Positions 1 through 5,952 of a stretch of 5,952 nt of DNA are shown here, in pieces. The stretch's first letter is position 1. Each line of letters begins with the position of its first letter. The DNA comes from Acidobacteriota bacterium. Lineage in GTDB: Bacteria; Acidobacteriota; Terriglobia; Terriglobales; Acidobacteriaceae. The stretch spans positions 1-5,952 of the forward strand of contig JAJZAL010000298.1 of NCBI GenBank assembly GCA_021799405.1, read 5' to 3'. The position numbers and the translations under genes are program-made. The notes below the pieces were generated by a model. The model saw only the letters and a program-made list of their open reading frames with translations. It had not been told where the DNA came from and ran no database searches.

Positions 1-306
1 GATGCTGTTGCTCGGGCACTTCAGCTTGCCGTCGGTGATGTTCTTCCAGACGAGACCATCATCCGTGCTCTTCCACACGCCGCCGCCGACAGCGCCAGCA
101 TAAAAAGTGTGCGGCTCGCTCGGGACGCCAGCCACGGTGATGACGCGTCCTCCGACATACGGGCCGATGGAACGCCACTTCATCTGGCTCATCAACTGCT
201 GTGGCGCCAGTACGCCATGACTCTGAGCGCTGGCAGACAATGCAACCAACGAAGCCACTGCGAAAAAGAAACAACCGGCGGTGACAAAACGGACGACACG
301 CCTCAT
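1..306 (-). CDS. Exported BNR/Asp-box beta-propeller protein (sortilin/VPS10-like 'glycosyl hydrolase' family), 5' part only
   Basis: The first 102 codons are present and the frame is still open at the left edge. The ATG at 306-304 has a good AGGGG ribosome site (319-315) eight bases upstream. Residues 1-27 form a Sec signal peptide: MRR plus Arg6, a hydrophobic core around residues 10-25, then S-A-S-A before Gln28 as the likely signal peptidase I site. Cys12 lies too early and in the wrong context for a lipobox. The mature start has the pattern W44-R-S-I-G-P-Y-V-G-G-R54, followed by Y-A-G-A-V-G-G-G-V-W-K (69-79) and the Asp-box S80-T-D-D-G-L-V-W87. This layout is typical of large secreted BNR-repeat proteins often annotated as glycosyl hydrolase or VPS10/sortilin-like. 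The substrate cannot be told from this fragment, and enzymatic activity in the family is often assumed rather than shown. It probably has its own promoter (about 353-361) and is not part of the efflux operon. Confidence 0.85.
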   Translation of the reverse strand, partial: MRRVVRFVTAGCFFFAVASLVALSASAQSHGVLAPQQLMSQMKWRSIGPYVGGRVITVAGVPSEPHTFYAGAVGGGVWKSTDDGLVWKNITDGKLKCPSNSI

Positions 307-352
307 GATTCGATCCCCTGGGGTAGATTTCAGCAATGTTCTGAAGGCCCTG

Positions 353-361
353 AGTATACCA
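353..361 (-). promoter_or_regulatory. Possible extended -10 promoter for the BNR-protein gene
   Basis: Read on the minus strand, these bases are TGG-TATACT: a -10 hexamer one mismatch from TATAAT, preceded by the TGn of an extended -10 element. Transcription would begin near position 346, giving a leader of about 40 bases before the ATG at 306. No good -35 hexamer is visible at 16-19 bases spacing, which an extended -10 can tolerate in sigma-70-type promoters. The position and orientation fit the BNR gene. This is a motif reading only. Confidence 0.4.
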
Positions 362-489
362 CCGGCCCGATGAGGATGCTGTAGAAACGAAACTGCGAGA
401 GATGCTGGGCATAAAACGACGGAGGGCCTTGCGCGGATATCGGATAGCGCGCCACAAATGCCCCAGACCGGTATGAAGGAGGGAAAAAT

Positions 490-650
490 GTGATGGGCGA
501 GCCGAGCATCCTTGTGAACGATGCGGGCATGATTTCCAGCGAACAAGCCGAGGATTTCCGTTATCAAGGTGGAACCGGGCGCTGCAGGTCAACCTGGCGA
601 GCGTCTTCCAACTTTGCGAGCCTGCGGACAGGGCAATGTATGCCATGTGA
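490..650 (+). pseudogene. Frameshifted remnant of a short-chain dehydrogenase/reductase (SDR), possibly KduD-like
   Basis: Two adjacent frames together read as the middle of a classical SDR. The frame from GTG 490/ATG 493 gives PSILVNDAGM, matching the beta-4 I-L-V-N-N-A-G motif with Asn-to-Asp, and continues to E-D-F at 550-558. From 558-560 the homology moves to another frame and reads P-L-S-R-W-N-R-A-L-Q-V-N-L-A-S-V-F-Q-L-C, ending at TGA 648-650. The Asn codon at 591-593 corresponds to the structural/catalytic Asn of the SDR N-S-Y-K tetrad. Restoring one C at about 558 joins the frames seamlessly, so the lesion looks like a single-base deletion. The Rossmann glycine motif and the YxxxK site are absent, and similarity fades on both sides. 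An AAGGAGG-like sequence (476-482) precedes the first start, which may be chance or a relic. The W-x-x-x-L-Q-V-N-L-x-S-V-F pattern resembles sugar-acid dehydrogenases such as KduD, but the subfamily is a guess. Confidence 0.6.
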
Positions 651-749
651 CTTTCACCGGGGAAAAGAGGGATGACCACAGGAATGTCTCTCTGAGTTCT
701 TCCGCGGTCCTGCTCGGGCAGCGCAGAGGATCAGGCATGGAGCAGGCTT

Positions 750-3700
750 TCATATTCGTTTTGTCAGCCCTTCGTTATTGCCCGGCTCGGGGGCATTCTG
801 GCGTTGCAGTTCGCGACGCTTGATGAGCAGGAAGAACACGGGAACAAGAATCAATACGTGGATGGTCGAGGTGATCATGCCGCCGACGATGGGCGCTGCG
901 ATCGGCTTCATCACGTCGGAGCCGATGCCGGTTTCCCACAGGATGGGAGCGAGACTGAGAATGACCGCAGTGACAGTCATCAGCTTAGGGCGAAGCCGCT
1001 GAACTGCGCCTTCGATGATGGCGGCATGCAAGTCAGCATCGGTCATCGGAGCTTCCCGGGCTCTGAATTTGTCGTATGCCTCCTGCAGGTAAATCACCAT
1101 GACAACTCCCGTTTCCACGGCAATTCCAAACAGAGCGATGTAACCCACCCATACGGCCACGCTGAAGTTGAAACCTAGAAACCACTGCAGCAGTAAGCCG
1201 CCAGAAAGTGCATAGAAGGTGGGAAAGATCAATACGGCTGCTTCCACCACGGACCGGAAGACCAGATAAAGCAGAAGGAAAATGACAAAGAAGACGATAG
1301 GCAGAATCACTTCCAGGCGCTGCCTGGCCTGTATCTCGAACTCGTACTCCCCTGCCCATCGCCAGGTGTAGCCAACCGGAAGTTGAAGCTTTTGGTTGAT
1401 AAGGTTGGTGGCCTGTTTGACGAAGCCGCCATAGTTGCTGTTCTTGATGGTGAGGTATAGATAGCCAGTGAGTGATCCGCCCTCGTCGCGAATCATGGCG
1501 GGTCCACGCGAGAGGTAGACGCGCGCAACTTCACTGATGGGAATTTGCGCCCCCGTAGGTGTGGGAATCAGCATTTGCCCGATCGCGGCCGGATCATCAC
1601 GGAAGGCGCGCTGATAGCGTACCGCGACGGAGTAGCGTTCGCGGCCCTGAACATTCTCAGTGATGTCGGCGCCGCCGATCTCCGAGGTGATCACGCGTTG
1701 CACGTCAGCAACGGTGAGGCCGTAGCGCGCAGCCTGCAGCCGGTCCACGGCAATATTCAGATAGAAACCCTGAGAAACTCGCTCCGCGTAGACCGAGGAG
1801 GTCTGGTGCATACCAGAGAGCAGGCTCTCCATTTGCTCGCCGATATTCTGGATGACATTCAGATTCGGGCCCTGAATCTTGATGCCGATGGGCGTTCTGA
1901 TTCCGGTCAACTCCATGTCGAGCCGGCTCTTCACGGGCATGGTCCAGGTATTGGTGACACCGGGAAATTGCAGCTTCGCATCCATTGCGGCAATCAGCTT
2001 GTCGTAAGTCATGCCGCGGGGCCACTGCGAGCGCGGCTTTAGCATGATGGTGGTATCGAACATATCGAGCGGAGCATTGTCGGTGGCACTGTCGGACCGG
2101 CCTACCGTACCGAAGACAGAGTTGACCTCAGGAAAGGATCGAATGATGCGGTCCTGCACCTGCATCAGATCCACTGCCTGAGGAAGGGAGATTCCAGGCA
2201 GGGAGCTTGGCATGTAGAGAGCTGATCCCTCATAGAGTCCCGGCATGAACTGGCTACCCAGCCGGAAGTAGAGCGGTACGGTCACGGCAAGGAATGCGAG
2301 GCTGAGAATGATCACCCATTTCCAATGACGCAACGACCAGTTGAGCACCGGAAGATAGAGCGCCTTGGTCATGCGAGCCATGGGGTTGGTCGACTCAGGC
2401 CGCAGCTTGCCGCGAAGGCAATATGGCATGAGCGCCGGCACCAGGGTGATGGACAGGATGGACGAAAAGATCAGTGCGAGAGTCTTGGTCCAGGCAAGAG
2501 GCCGGAACATGCGGCCTTCCTGCGCGCCGAGAAGAAATACAGGCAGGAATGAAACTACGATGATGAGCAACGAATAGAAGAGCGCAGGACCTACCTGCTG
2601 GGCTGCGCCAACGAGCATCTTCTTCCGCGCCGAATCACTCAGGTGCTCGGAGTCGGCACGCTCGGCAAGGTGGCGGTATCCGTTCTCAACCATCACGATG
2701 GCCGCATCGACGAGCACGCCGATAGCCAGCGCCAGTCCTCCAAGCGACATGATGTTGGAACTGATATGGAGGAAATACATGGGAATGAATGCGGAGAGAA
2801 GCGCGATCGGCAAGGTAAGAATCGGAATGAGCGCCGAGCGAAAGTGAAAGAGGAAGGCGATGCTGACGAAGCTGACAATAATGGCTTCGAGAATGAGGTC
2901 GCGCACGAGCGTGTGGATGGATTGCTGAATCAGCCATGAACGGTCGTACGCAGTGACGATTTCAACGCCGGGCGGCAATGACGGTGCAATTGCGCGCAGC
3001 TTGGCTTTCACAGCGTTGATCACCTTGAGCGCGTTGCCACCGTACCGCATGACGACGATGCCGCCCACGGTTTCCCCTTTACCGTCCCAGTCCGCGGCGC
3101 CGCGCCGCACGGCGGGTCCGAAGGTGACAGTGCCGAGATTGCGCACCAGAACCGGCGTGCCACCGCGTGTTGCGACGGGGATATTTTCCAGATCGGAGAG
3201 TGTCTTGAAATAGCCGAGGCCGCGCACCATGTACTCGGCTCCGTTCATGTCGAGGACATCTCCACCCACCTCGTTGGTGCTTTGCCGAATATGCTGGATG
3301 ACGGTAGAAGCGGAGATGCCGTACGAGAAGAGCTTGCGCGGGTCTAGGTTGACCTGATACTGGCGGACAAAACCACCAATGCTCGCCACTTCCGCTACGC
3401 CTGGCACGGTTTCCAACTGATAGCGCAGGTACCAGTCCTGCAGCGAGCGCAGGTCGGCGAGGCTTTGGGTGTGACTCTTGTCGATGATTGCGTACTCATA
3501 GACCCAACCGGCGCCGGTGGCGTCAGGGCCAATCGCGGGGTGTACGTTCGACGGCAGGCTGCCGGCGATCTGCTGCAGATACTCCAGAACGCGCGAACGC
3601 GCCCAGTAGAGATTCGTCCCGTCTTTGAACACTACAAACACGTAGGAGTCGCCGAACATGGTCTGGGCGCGCACGGCCTTCACATGCGGCGCGGCAAGCA

Positions 3701-3917
3701 ACGCAGAAACAATCGGGTAAGTGACCTGATCTTCAATGACATTCGGGGGTTCACCCGGCCATCGCGTGTGAATGATGACCTGCACGTCACTGATATCGGG
3801 CAAGGCATCGAGGGGAACCTGGCGCAGCGACCACACTCCAGCCGCGGCGAGCAAGATCGTAACCGCAATCACGAGAAATGGATTCCGCGCGCACCAGGCA
3901 ATGATTCGGGTAATCAT
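750..3917 (-). CDS. cusA: CusA-like Cu(I)/Ag(I) efflux RND transporter (heavy-metal efflux family)
   Basis: This proton-driven inner-membrane pump moves monovalent copper or silver from periplasm (and possibly cytoplasm) into the adaptor/outer-membrane channel. The protein is 1055 residues; E. coli CusA has 1047. The layout is standard: TM1 (about 12-30), periplasmic loop 1 (about 31-335), TM2-6 (about 336-500), TM7 (about 533-551), periplasmic loop 2 (about 552-865), and TM8-12 to about 1032. The three-Met metal site is intact: M569 (A-L-Y-M-P), M619 (P-L-D-M) and M668 (R-L-D-M). The proton-relay residues are present: D404 in V-D-A-A-I-V-M, E935 in A-V-E-T-G and K978 in R-P-K. Of the other export methionines, M390, M497 and M1003 are kept, but E. 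coli M403 is Leu402. I chose ATG 3917 over the overlapping GTG 3920 because it has better ribosome-site spacing and aligns residue for residue with the CusA N terminus (M-I-x-x-I-I). It overlaps the cusB stop as TGATG, implying coupled translation. A Co/Zn/Cd (CzcA) role is less likely given the Met triad. Confidence 0.95.
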   Translation of the reverse strand: MITRIIAWCARNPFLVIAVTILLAAAGVWSLRQVPLDALPDISDVQVIIHTRWPGEPPNVIEDQVTYPIVSALLAAPHVKAVRAQTMFGDSYVFVVFKDGTNLYWARSRVLEYLQQIAGSLPSNVHPAIGPDATGAGWVYEYAIIDKSHTQSLADLRSLQDWYLRYQLETVPGVAEVASIGGFVRQYQVNLDPRKLFSYGISASTVIQHIRQSTNEVGGDVLDMNGAEYMVRGLGYFKTLSDLENIPVATRGGTPVLVRNLGTVTFGPAVRRGAADWDGKGETVGGIVVMRYGGNALKVINAVKAKLRAIAPSLPPGVEIVTAYDRSWLIQQSIHTLVRDLILEAIIVSFVSIAFLFHFRSALIPILTLPIALLSAFIPMYFLHISSNIMSLGGLALAIGVLVDAAIVMVENGYRHLAERADSEHLSDSARKKMLVGAAQQVGPALFYSLLIIVVSFLPVFLLGAQEGRMFRPLAWTKTLALIFSSILSITLVPALMPYCLRGKLRPESTNPMARMTKALYLPVLNWSLRHWKWVIILSLAFLAVTVPLYFRLGSQFMPGLYEGSALYMPSSLPGISLPQAVDLMQVQDRIIRSFPEVNSVFGTVGRSDSATDNAPLDMFDTTIMLKPRSQWPRGMTYDKLIAAMDAKLQFPGVTNTWTMPVKSRLDMELTGIRTPIGIKIQGPNLNVIQNIGEQMESLLSGMHQTSSVYAERVSQGFYLNIAVDRLQAARYGLTVADVQRVITSEIGGADITENVQGRERYSVAVRYQRAFRDDPAAIGQMLIPTPTGAQIPISEVARVYLSRGPAMIRDEGGSLTGYLYLTIKNSNYGGFVKQATNLINQKLQLPVGYTWRWAGEYEFEIQARQRLEVILPIVFFVIFLLLYLVFRSVVEAAVLIFPTFYALSGGLLLQWFLGFNFSVAVWVGYIALFGIAVETGVVMVIYLQEAYDKFRAREAPMTDADLHAAIIEGAVQRLRPKLMTVTAVILSLAPILWETGIGSDVMKPIAAPIVGGMITSTIHVLILVPVFFLLIKRRELQRQNAPEPGNNEGLTKRI

Positions 3918-5491
3918 CACATGCCCCCTGCCACGGTCACGCTGAGTTGTCTGGTTGCGATGGTTTTACCATTACGACTGGCCGTGACAGTGACCTGCCA
4001 TGTGCCGCCAGAGCCAAGATGCAGCGTGCCCTCGTACACCCCTTGCCCTTTATCGGCGAGCGTTGCTGTTACCTGTGCTGCGGCCATTCCCATGGCCGGC
4101 ATGGCGGGCATGTAGAAGGCAACCGCAACTTGCGCACCGTCCATGGGCTTGCCGTTCACACCGGTGAGCTTTACCTGGACGGCGTCCGATCCTTTTTGCG
4201 GAGGGGACGGGATGGTCGCAAGCGTGATCTGTGCGGCCGGCGGGCCGGAAGCATTCTGCTGCTCTGAAGTCTGCGGTGAAGGATTGAACGACTGAAGAGA
4301 GGCCTGCAACTGCGCCTCAGAATCGATGAGGAAGTTTGCCGAACTGACGATGCGCTCGCCGGCCTTCAATCCTTTCAGGACAATCAGCGAGTTATTCACT
4401 TGTGGCCCGACCTGCACAAGGCGCGGTTCCAGATAGCCGTCTCCCTGATCGATGAAGGCAATATTCTGCGTGCCGGTCTGCAGCACGCCCGACGCCGGGA
4501 CTAAGAGCTGGGTGCCGAGAGGAACATGGATGTCGACGTTGACGTACATGCCCGGCTTGAGCACGACGCCGGGATTGCGGAATACCAGCCGCACCCGTAC
4601 GGTGCGGGTGACTGGGTCTACGTTCGGAAGGATCTGATCGATTCGCCCGTAAAACACGCGCCCCGGATAGGCGTCCACTGTCACCTGTGCGGGATCTCCC
4701 GGTCGTAATTCGCCGACGTCTGTCTGAAATACATTGGCATAAACCCAGACGGTGGAAAGATTGGCAATGGTGTAAAGCTTTGTGTCCGGCTGAACGTAGG
4801 CGTTGGGCAACGCGTTGCGTTCGGTGATGTAACCGGATGCCGGCGAATCGATGGCAATTTCCCGTTGCACCTTACCGGTTCGCACCAACGCCGCAACCTC
4901 AGACGAAGGAACGTCGAACTGCCGCAGCCGCTCCTCGGCGGCCTGAAGAAGCCATTTTCCCTCCTGAGCAGCGGTGCCCGTACCGCCCGCTCCGAGTGAT
5001 TTCTGATTCTGTTTTGCGAGAAGGTATTCCTGCTCGGTGCTCACGAGGTCCGGACTGTAGATCGTGAAGAGCGGCTCGCCCTTCTTCACATACTGCCAGG
5101 TCGCGTTTGCAAATACCCTTTGGATCCATCCGGGGAAGCGAGTCTGCACATAGGAAAGCTGCTCCTCATCGATATCAACATTGCCGGGAACCTGGAGATG
5201 ATCGCTGATATTTCTGCGCTCCACCACGGCAGTAGTGAGGCCGATTTCCTGCTGACGCCGCAGAGACAAGTGCACAGGAGCAAGCGCGGGCTGTCGATTG
5301 GGCTGGGCGGGCGCGGAGACTCCGCTGTTGTGGCCGGTGGGCGGCGGGCCTTGCGCAATGACCGGGTTGTAAGGTGCGGGGGTAGCCGCCTTTGGCGTCA
5401 TGTGAAGGAGAACAGCCACAAGCACAGCAACCAACGCAATGCAAACCACAATCGCAGCGAAGAACGCCTTCTTATAGTTGGAGTCGCTCAT
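3917..5491 (-). CDS. cusB: CusB-like periplasmic adaptor (membrane fusion protein) with C-terminal FixH/YtkA-like domain
   Basis: The adaptor links the RND pump to the outer-membrane channel and, in Cus systems, passes metal to the pump. The protein has 524 residues, against about 407 in E. coli CusB. Residues 9-29 form one hydrophobic signal/anchor helix; Cys17 has no lipobox. A Pro/Ala/Gln-rich linker follows (32-72). The adaptor core begins near 73 with barrel and lipoyl halves (G121-W-I-Q-R-V and K136-K-G-E-P-L-F), a hairpin around 148-205, a second lipoyl half (D215-S-P-A-S-G-Y-I), a beta-barrel (L245-S-T-V-W-V to about 325, with L-K-P-G-M-Y-V) and a membrane-proximal domain to about 392 (ending F-L-I-D-S-E-A, as in CusB). 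A Ser/Gln/Pro linker (403-433) leads to an extra beta-rich domain (about 434-522) with M461-P-A-M-P-A-M-G-M469 and a Y-x-G-T-L/G-G-T-W pattern like FixH/YtkA domains. The N-terminal Met-containing segment of E. coli CusB is missing. The start ATG has GAGGTG (5502-5497) five bases upstream and overlaps the preceding stop as ATGA. Confidence 0.93.
   Translation of the reverse strand: MSDSNYKKAFFAAIVVCIALVAVLVAVLLHMTPKAATPAPYNPVIAQGPPPTGHNSGVSAPAQPNRQPALAPVHLSLRRQQEIGLTTAVVERRNISDHLQVPGNVDIDEEQLSYVQTRFPGWIQRVFANATWQYVKKGEPLFTIYSPDLVSTEQEYLLAKQNQKSLGAGGTGTAAQEGKWLLQAAEERLRQFDVPSSEVAALVRTGKVQREIAIDSPASGYITERNALPNAYVQPDTKLYTIANLSTVWVYANVFQTDVGELRPGDPAQVTVDAYPGRVFYGRIDQILPNVDPVTRTVRVRLVFRNPGVVLKPGMYVNVDIHVPLGTQLLVPASGVLQTGTQNIAFIDQGDGYLEPRLVQVGPQVNNSLIVLKGLKAGERIVSSANFLIDSEAQLQASLQSFNPSPQTSEQQNASGPPAAQITLATIPSPPQKGSDAVQVKLTGVNGKPMDGAQVAVAFYMPAMPAMGMAAAQVTATLADKGQGVYEGTLHLGSGGTWQVTVTASRNGKTIATRQLSVTVAGGM
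3924..3929 (-). promoter_or_regulatory. Ribosome binding site that decides the cusA start
   Basis: Minus-strand AGGGGG lies inside the last codons of cusB. It is 6 bases from ATG 3917 but only 3 bases from the in-frame GTG at 3920. The spacing favours ATG 3917, which also matches the N terminus of E. coli CusA. Because the site lies in the cusB coding sequence, ribosomes ending cusB would expose or directly reuse it. Confidence 0.6.
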
Positions 5492-5952
5492 GGTTTCACC
5501 TCGGGAGTAGAAGGCTGTGTGAGTGGAATTGGGGCGCCGACGGCAAGCTCAAGATCGGCCAGGCGGGTATTGAAATCGCGCAGCGCCTGCAGCCACGCGA
5601 GGTCAATGCGAATTACCGCTTCCTGACTGTCGAGCAGATTGAGAAAGTCGGTCTGGTTGTTTTCGTAGGCGATGACAGCGGCGCGCAGAGTGGCTTCCGC
5701 CTGAGGATGGAGCGACGCCTGGTAGACCCGCGCCAGACGCTGTGCGGCAAGAGTTTCGGCAAGCGACTCCTGAATCTGGTCAAAAGCGGCGTTTCGAAGA
5801 TCGGCCAGTTCTGCCTGCTGTTCTGTCACACGGGCGCCGGCGGTTGCGATCTCCGCATTGTTCTTTCGCCGGTTCAACCATGGGAGATTAATGCCGGCTT
5901 CGACCATGTAGGTGTTACGCATGGACGAGGTGGGCGGCATGAGCATGTACCC
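5488..5952 (-). CDS. TolC-family outer-membrane efflux channel (CusC/CzcC-like), 3' part only
   Basis: The last 154 residues of an outer-membrane factor are present; the 5' part lies beyond the right edge. The visible part begins in the beta-strand stretch of the second structural repeat (G-Y-M-L-M-P-P, then E-A-G-I-N-L-P-W-L-N-R-R-K, a hallmark of the OEP family just before the helical barrel). It continues as long amphipathic helices rich in Ala, Gln, Glu and Leu (E-Q-Q-A-E-L-A-D-L, Q-E-S-L-A-E-T-L-A-A-Q-R-L), and includes the conserved Y-E-N-N-Q-T-D-F-L-N-L-L-D-S-Q of the final helical pair. It ends with a short Pro/Thr-rich tail. Such proteins form trimeric barrels through the outer membrane and a periplasmic alpha-helical tunnel that docks on the adaptor. 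The stop overlaps the cusB start as ATGA. Context makes it the third component of the Cus-type pump. The fragment alone cannot show substrate specificity. Confidence 0.9.
   Translation of the reverse strand, partial: GYMLMPPTSSMRNTYMVEAGINLPWLNRRKNNAEIATAGARVTEQQAELADLRNAAFDQIQESLAETLAAQRLARVYQASLHPQAEATLRAAVIAYENNQTDFLNLLDSQEAVIRIDLAWLQALRDFNTRLADLELAVGAPIPLTQPSTPEVKP
5497..5502 (-). promoter_or_regulatory. Ribosome binding site of cusB within the upstream gene
   Basis: Minus-strand GAGGTG lies five bases before the cusB ATG (5491-5489), inside the final codons of the outer-membrane channel gene. With the ATGA overlap it allows both fresh initiation and re-initiation by ribosomes finishing the upstream gene. 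Confidence 0.6.

Larger units (their letters stand above)
307..749. other. Intergenic region between the RND pump gene and the BNR-protein gene
   Basis: This 443-base gap has no intact gene. Its contents are the ribosome site of the BNR gene (315-319, minus), a possible extended -10 promoter (353-361, minus) and a degraded SDR reading-frame remnant (490-650, plus). Between about 362 and 489 and between 651 and 749 I recognise nothing coding on either strand. A minus-strand frame across 679-59 is open but has low-complexity Arg/Ser/Cys-rich content and lies antiparallel or out of frame to the other features. No T-tract follows the pump gene, so no convincing intrinsic terminator separates the two minus-strand genes. 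Confidence 0.7.

Noticed and set aside
270..275. Cys12 of the BNR protein as a lipoprotein attachment site
   Set aside because: It follows T-A-G rather than a proper lipobox, and it precedes most of the hydrophobic core. The S-A-S-A site at residues 24-27 is a better signal peptidase I site.
431..452. Short GC inverted repeat GCGCG / CGCGC around GATATCGGATAG as a possible operator
   Set aside because: A 5-base arm in GC-rich DNA is expected by chance, and it is not placed at a recognised promoter.
59..679. Long minus-strand open frame of 206 codons overlapping the BNR gene start and the intergenic gap
   Set aside because: Its composition is Arg/Ser/Cys-rich without any recognisable motif. 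It runs in a different frame across the well-supported signal peptide and Asp-box of the BNR protein.
709..746. Inverted repeat CCTGCTC / GAGCAGG just after the cusA stop, as a possible terminator
   Set aside because: The 7-base stem has a 24-base loop and no T-tract on the minus strand. It is too weak to call an intrinsic terminator.
569..823. Plus-strand open frame running from the SDR remnant into the 3' end of cusA
   Set aside because: The SDR similarity is in a different frame, and the open frame continues antisense into cusA without any motif.
1545..2042. Plus-strand open frame of 165 codons antisense to cusA
   Set aside because: It is opposite the conserved second periplasmic loop of CusA, including the M668 codon, and has no protein-family signature of its own.
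3465..4115. Plus-strand open frame of 216 codons antisense to cusA and cusB
   Set aside because: It lies wholly opposite two strongly supported genes and spans their junction. It shows no domain motif and is best explained as a high-GC shadow frame.

Overview
The window holds most of a heavy-metal efflux operon of the Cus (Cu(I)/Ag(I)) type, read entirely on the minus strand. From right to left it carries the 3' end of a TolC-family outer-membrane channel gene (5952-5488), a complete CusB-like periplasmic adaptor gene (5491-3917) and a complete CusA-like RND pump gene (3917-750). Neighbouring genes overlap by 4 bases (ATGA) and 1 base (TGATG), so the three are almost certainly one translationally coupled transcript whose promoter lies beyond the right edge.

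The three products would form one envelope-spanning pump. The RND trimer in the inner membrane uses the proton gradient, the adaptor bridges the periplasm, and the outer-membrane channel releases the metal. The pump keeps the three periplasmic methionines that bind Cu(I)/Ag(I) in E. coli CusA, which is the main reason for preferring copper/silver over Co/Zn/Cd. The adaptor is unusual: it lacks the N-terminal metal-binding segment of E. coli CusB and carries a C-terminal FixH/YtkA-like domain with a methionine cluster.

Left of the pump gene is a 443-base gap (307-749). It contains a decayed plus-strand fragment of a short-chain dehydrogenase/reductase, with a recognisable one-base frameshift, and a plausible minus-strand extended -10 promoter. 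That promoter faces the last gene, the 5' end (102 codons, 306-1) of an exported BNR/Asp-box beta-propeller protein of the sortilin/VPS10-like 'glycosyl hydrolase' type, which runs off the left edge.

The organism is a diderm (Gram-negative-type) bacterium with moderately high GC. The style of the adaptor, the outer-membrane protein and the secreted BNR protein resembles Acidobacteriota. That assignment is an inference from recalled family resemblance; no marker gene in the window settles it. I saw no RNA gene, mobile element, CRISPR array or metal-responsive regulator.
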